64,000 nucleotides of DNA from Flectonema sp. DT1601 (taxonomy: Eukaryota > Euglenozoa > Diplonemea > Diplonemida > Diplonemidae): NCBI GenBank assembly GCA_964019425.1, contig OZ025791.1:1278501-1342500 (forward strand), read 5' to 3'. The notes under the pieces are model-generated. The model was not told the origin of the DNA and searched no databases. It worked only from the letters and a program-made list of their open reading frames with translations. The translations under genes and the position numbers were made by a program. This document shows, one piece after another, positions 62,814 to 64,000 of this stretch. Position 1 is the first letter of the stretch; the number at the start of each line of letters is the position of its first letter.

Positions 62814-62960
62814 ATGGCGATAAGAAATATTTCTGAAACTGATTTACAAGAAATTTGGAATAAAGTCCCCGAACTTACTGATGAAGGTCTAAAAGGGACA
62901 GGTGGTATAAGATTAAGGCCTGAAACTACATGTTCCTCACTAACTAACAAACATGTTTAA
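62814..62960 (+). CDS. Possible small or partial protein (48 aa)
   Basis: ATG to TAA encodes a peptide beginning MAIRNISETDLQEIWNKVPEL, with protein-like composition unlike the surrounding low-complexity frames. It could be a first exon, since GTGGTATAAG near residue 34 offers a donor-like GT. No match is recognised. Confidence 0.25.
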   Translation: MAIRNISETDLQEIWNKVPELTDEGLKGTGGIRLRPETTCSSLTNKHV

Positions 62961-63051
62961 TGTCTCAACGAACCTTTTTGATTGATCTGATTTATAATAG
63001 CAATTGTTCACTCATATTTATTTTTTCACTCATTTTTTTTAACTCACTTAT

Positions 63052-63623
63052 CATAGATGGAAGTGCCCTACAATTTGGAGGGCGTGTAGAGCGCTTTTAA
63101 TATAAATATTATTTTAGAGGGCGCTTTTTTTTACCTTTTTTATTACTATAAGACAGCTAAATTGACGGGGACTTACACTGACGCACAAGTATTTTGACGC
63201 AGAAGCCAATTTTCTTTTTTTTTGACATGCTTGGCAGTCTTTCGAAAAAGAGAAAACAGGTGTCACGGGGTTCGAACCCGAGACCTCCAGGTCATGGTTC
63301 GGCGGTCAACAATGGCAAAAACAATGGGTCACTCCTTGAGAGCTTCCGGAGCCTGCTGCAATCCCTGAAGCTGAAACTCATTTCAGTGGACGATGCATCC
63401 CAGATCTACAAGGAGCTGATTAGCCCGCAGAATGCACCGAGTCGAATATAGAGGGATTCAAGGAGGGAGAGTGCGTTCTTGCTAACCTGTTCATAGGCCG
63501 GTCTTCACGGTACCTTGTGAGAAAAAAAAGAAGTTTACTGGTGGCAAGTAAACTGATATCCCAGAGACGCATTTGATCGGGTGAACAGGCGCCCTCCAAA
63601 TTTGGAGGGCACTTCCATCTATG
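63052..63623. mobile_element. MITE-like element with about 33-bp inverted ends
   Basis: The left end (63052-63084) starts CATAGATGGAAGTGCCCT, and its reverse complement closes the right end (63590-63623). They differ by one substitution and one indel. The inner part of the right end is itself a perfect 20-base palindrome (63591-63610). A TA at the junction would suit a Tc1/mariner-type target, but the duplication is ambiguous. Length is 572 bases. No transposase is inside, only a short frame and a GGTTCGAACCC B-box-like motif at 63269-63279. Confidence 0.65.
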
Positions 63624-63649
63624 AAAGAATTTAAAAACTAAAAAAGGAA

Positions 63650-63805
63650 TAAACAATGTTATCATTGTTTTTTTTAATCGATCGGCTATGTCGATTAATT
63701 TCTATTTTCCGTCCTGGTCAAGACGCTAAACTGATTGTTTTTTTTTTTTAAAAAAAATAAATAATAAAAGAATATCTAAAAAAAAAATAAACAATGTTAG
63801 CATTC
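63650..63805. repeat. Reverse-complement copy of the 1.03-1.53 kb hairpin repeat
   Basis: Contains AACAATGTTATCATTGTTT, the reverse of the ACAATGATAACATTGT hairpin, and CCGTCCTGGTCAAGACGCTA, the reverse complement of the block at about 1172-1191. It lies directly beyond the MITE-like element. Confidence 0.7.
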
Positions 63806-63885
63806 CATTATTTTTTTTAACTCAATTATTGTTAATTTTGACCTTTCATAAATCACTATTTACTTCGTCACTCCAGAGGCATAAG

Positions 63886-64000
63886 ATGGCCAGGGCAGCT
63901 GTTGAAAATGTCTGTTTGAGTGGATCTGGTTCTGACTCCTCGCGGGAAATGGCTTCAGAAGAAGATGAGGATAGTTTTGTTTTTAACAACAGCTACTCGA
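63886..64000 (+). CDS. Start of an unfinished ORF, acidic N-terminus
   Basis: An open frame from ATG 63886 runs off the window. The 38 visible residues are Ser/Glu/Asp-rich (SGSGSDSSRE, ASEEDEDSF). CACTCCAGAG upstream offers an acceptor. Acidic, Ser-rich starts are seen in several transposases and nuclear proteins, but too little is present to name it. Confidence 0.35.
   Translation, partial: MARAAVENVCLSGSGSDSSREMASEEDEDSFVFNNSYS

Larger units (their letters stand above)
60512..63051. other. 2.5-kb gene-poor region
   Basis: Contains T39 at 60881-60919 and the second copy of the dispersed repeat at 62025-62105. Small frames at 61211-61555 and 61811-62101 are not supported by composition or motifs. 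A 48-codon frame at 62814-62960 is listed separately. Confidence 0.5.

Noticed and set aside
63262-63310. tRNA gene on the - strand around GGTTCGAACCC
   Set aside because: T-arm is plausible, but the anticodon stem does not pair and there is no A box upstream.
63194-63451. 85-aa frame inside the MITE-like element
   Set aside because: No ATG-proximal acceptor, low-complexity start, and it overlaps the B-box motif; a chance frame is more likely.

Overview
This is a nuclear window from a unicellular eukaryote. My best guess is a euglenozoan, and within that group a diplonemid-like organism, for three reasons. All recognisable protein genes from 7.6 kb to 60.5 kb lie on the + strand. Nearly every one has a pyrimidine-rich (C/T)AG splice-acceptor-like site 0-75 bases before its ATG, as expected for polycistronic transcription with spliced-leader trans-splicing. 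The two class I aldolases read like kinetoplastid glycosomal aldolase and start with a PTS2 nonapeptide. Conventional short GT-AG cis-introns (61-266 bases) are also present, which argues against a trypanosomatid. The taxon is inference.

Layout. 1-3.7 kb: repeat-rich, with a 31-bp minisatellite, a tandem 260-bp hairpin repeat, a LINE RT fragment and an old RT/RNase H retroelement fragment on the - strand. 3.7-14.0 kb: three tandem 1.33-1.39 kb repeats, then two near-identical Crinkler/RHS-type P-loop NTPase genes, each followed by an inverted copy of the same repeat. The repeat carries a chain of small hairpins. A diverged copy at 13.3-13.5 kb keeps the hairpins with different stem sequences, so this looks like a structured RNA family.

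14.7-44.5 kb: host gene array on the + strand: a long coiled-coil protein, a polycystin-2-like channel with two discoidin-like domains, an LRR protein, an ankyrin-TPR cochaperone-like protein, two paralogous four-TM proteins, a 2019-aa IQ-repeat protein, a small secreted Cys-rich protein, an MKT1 homologue and a type I membrane protein sharing the same Cys-rich module. 44.5-48.6 kb: gene-poor, full of poly(A)/poly(T) tracts. 48.6-54.83 kb: an apparently intact LINE (ORF1, UAG in a readthrough context, endonuclease-RT-RNase H ORF2). 54.9-57.9 kb: a tandem pair of PTS2 aldolases whose first exons are identical while introns and last exons differ. 58.7-60.5 kb: a multi-pass membrane protein. 60.5-64 kb: gene-poor, ending with a MITE-like element and the start of an unfinished ORF.

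Functional links: aldolase is probably glycosomal; MKT1 fits a lineage that regulates genes mainly after transcription; the polycystin, IQ-repeat and coiled-coil proteins would suit a flagellate cell, but no operon logic ties them together. Exon joins given below were worked out by hand from GT/AG sites and reading frame; none is confirmed by transcripts.
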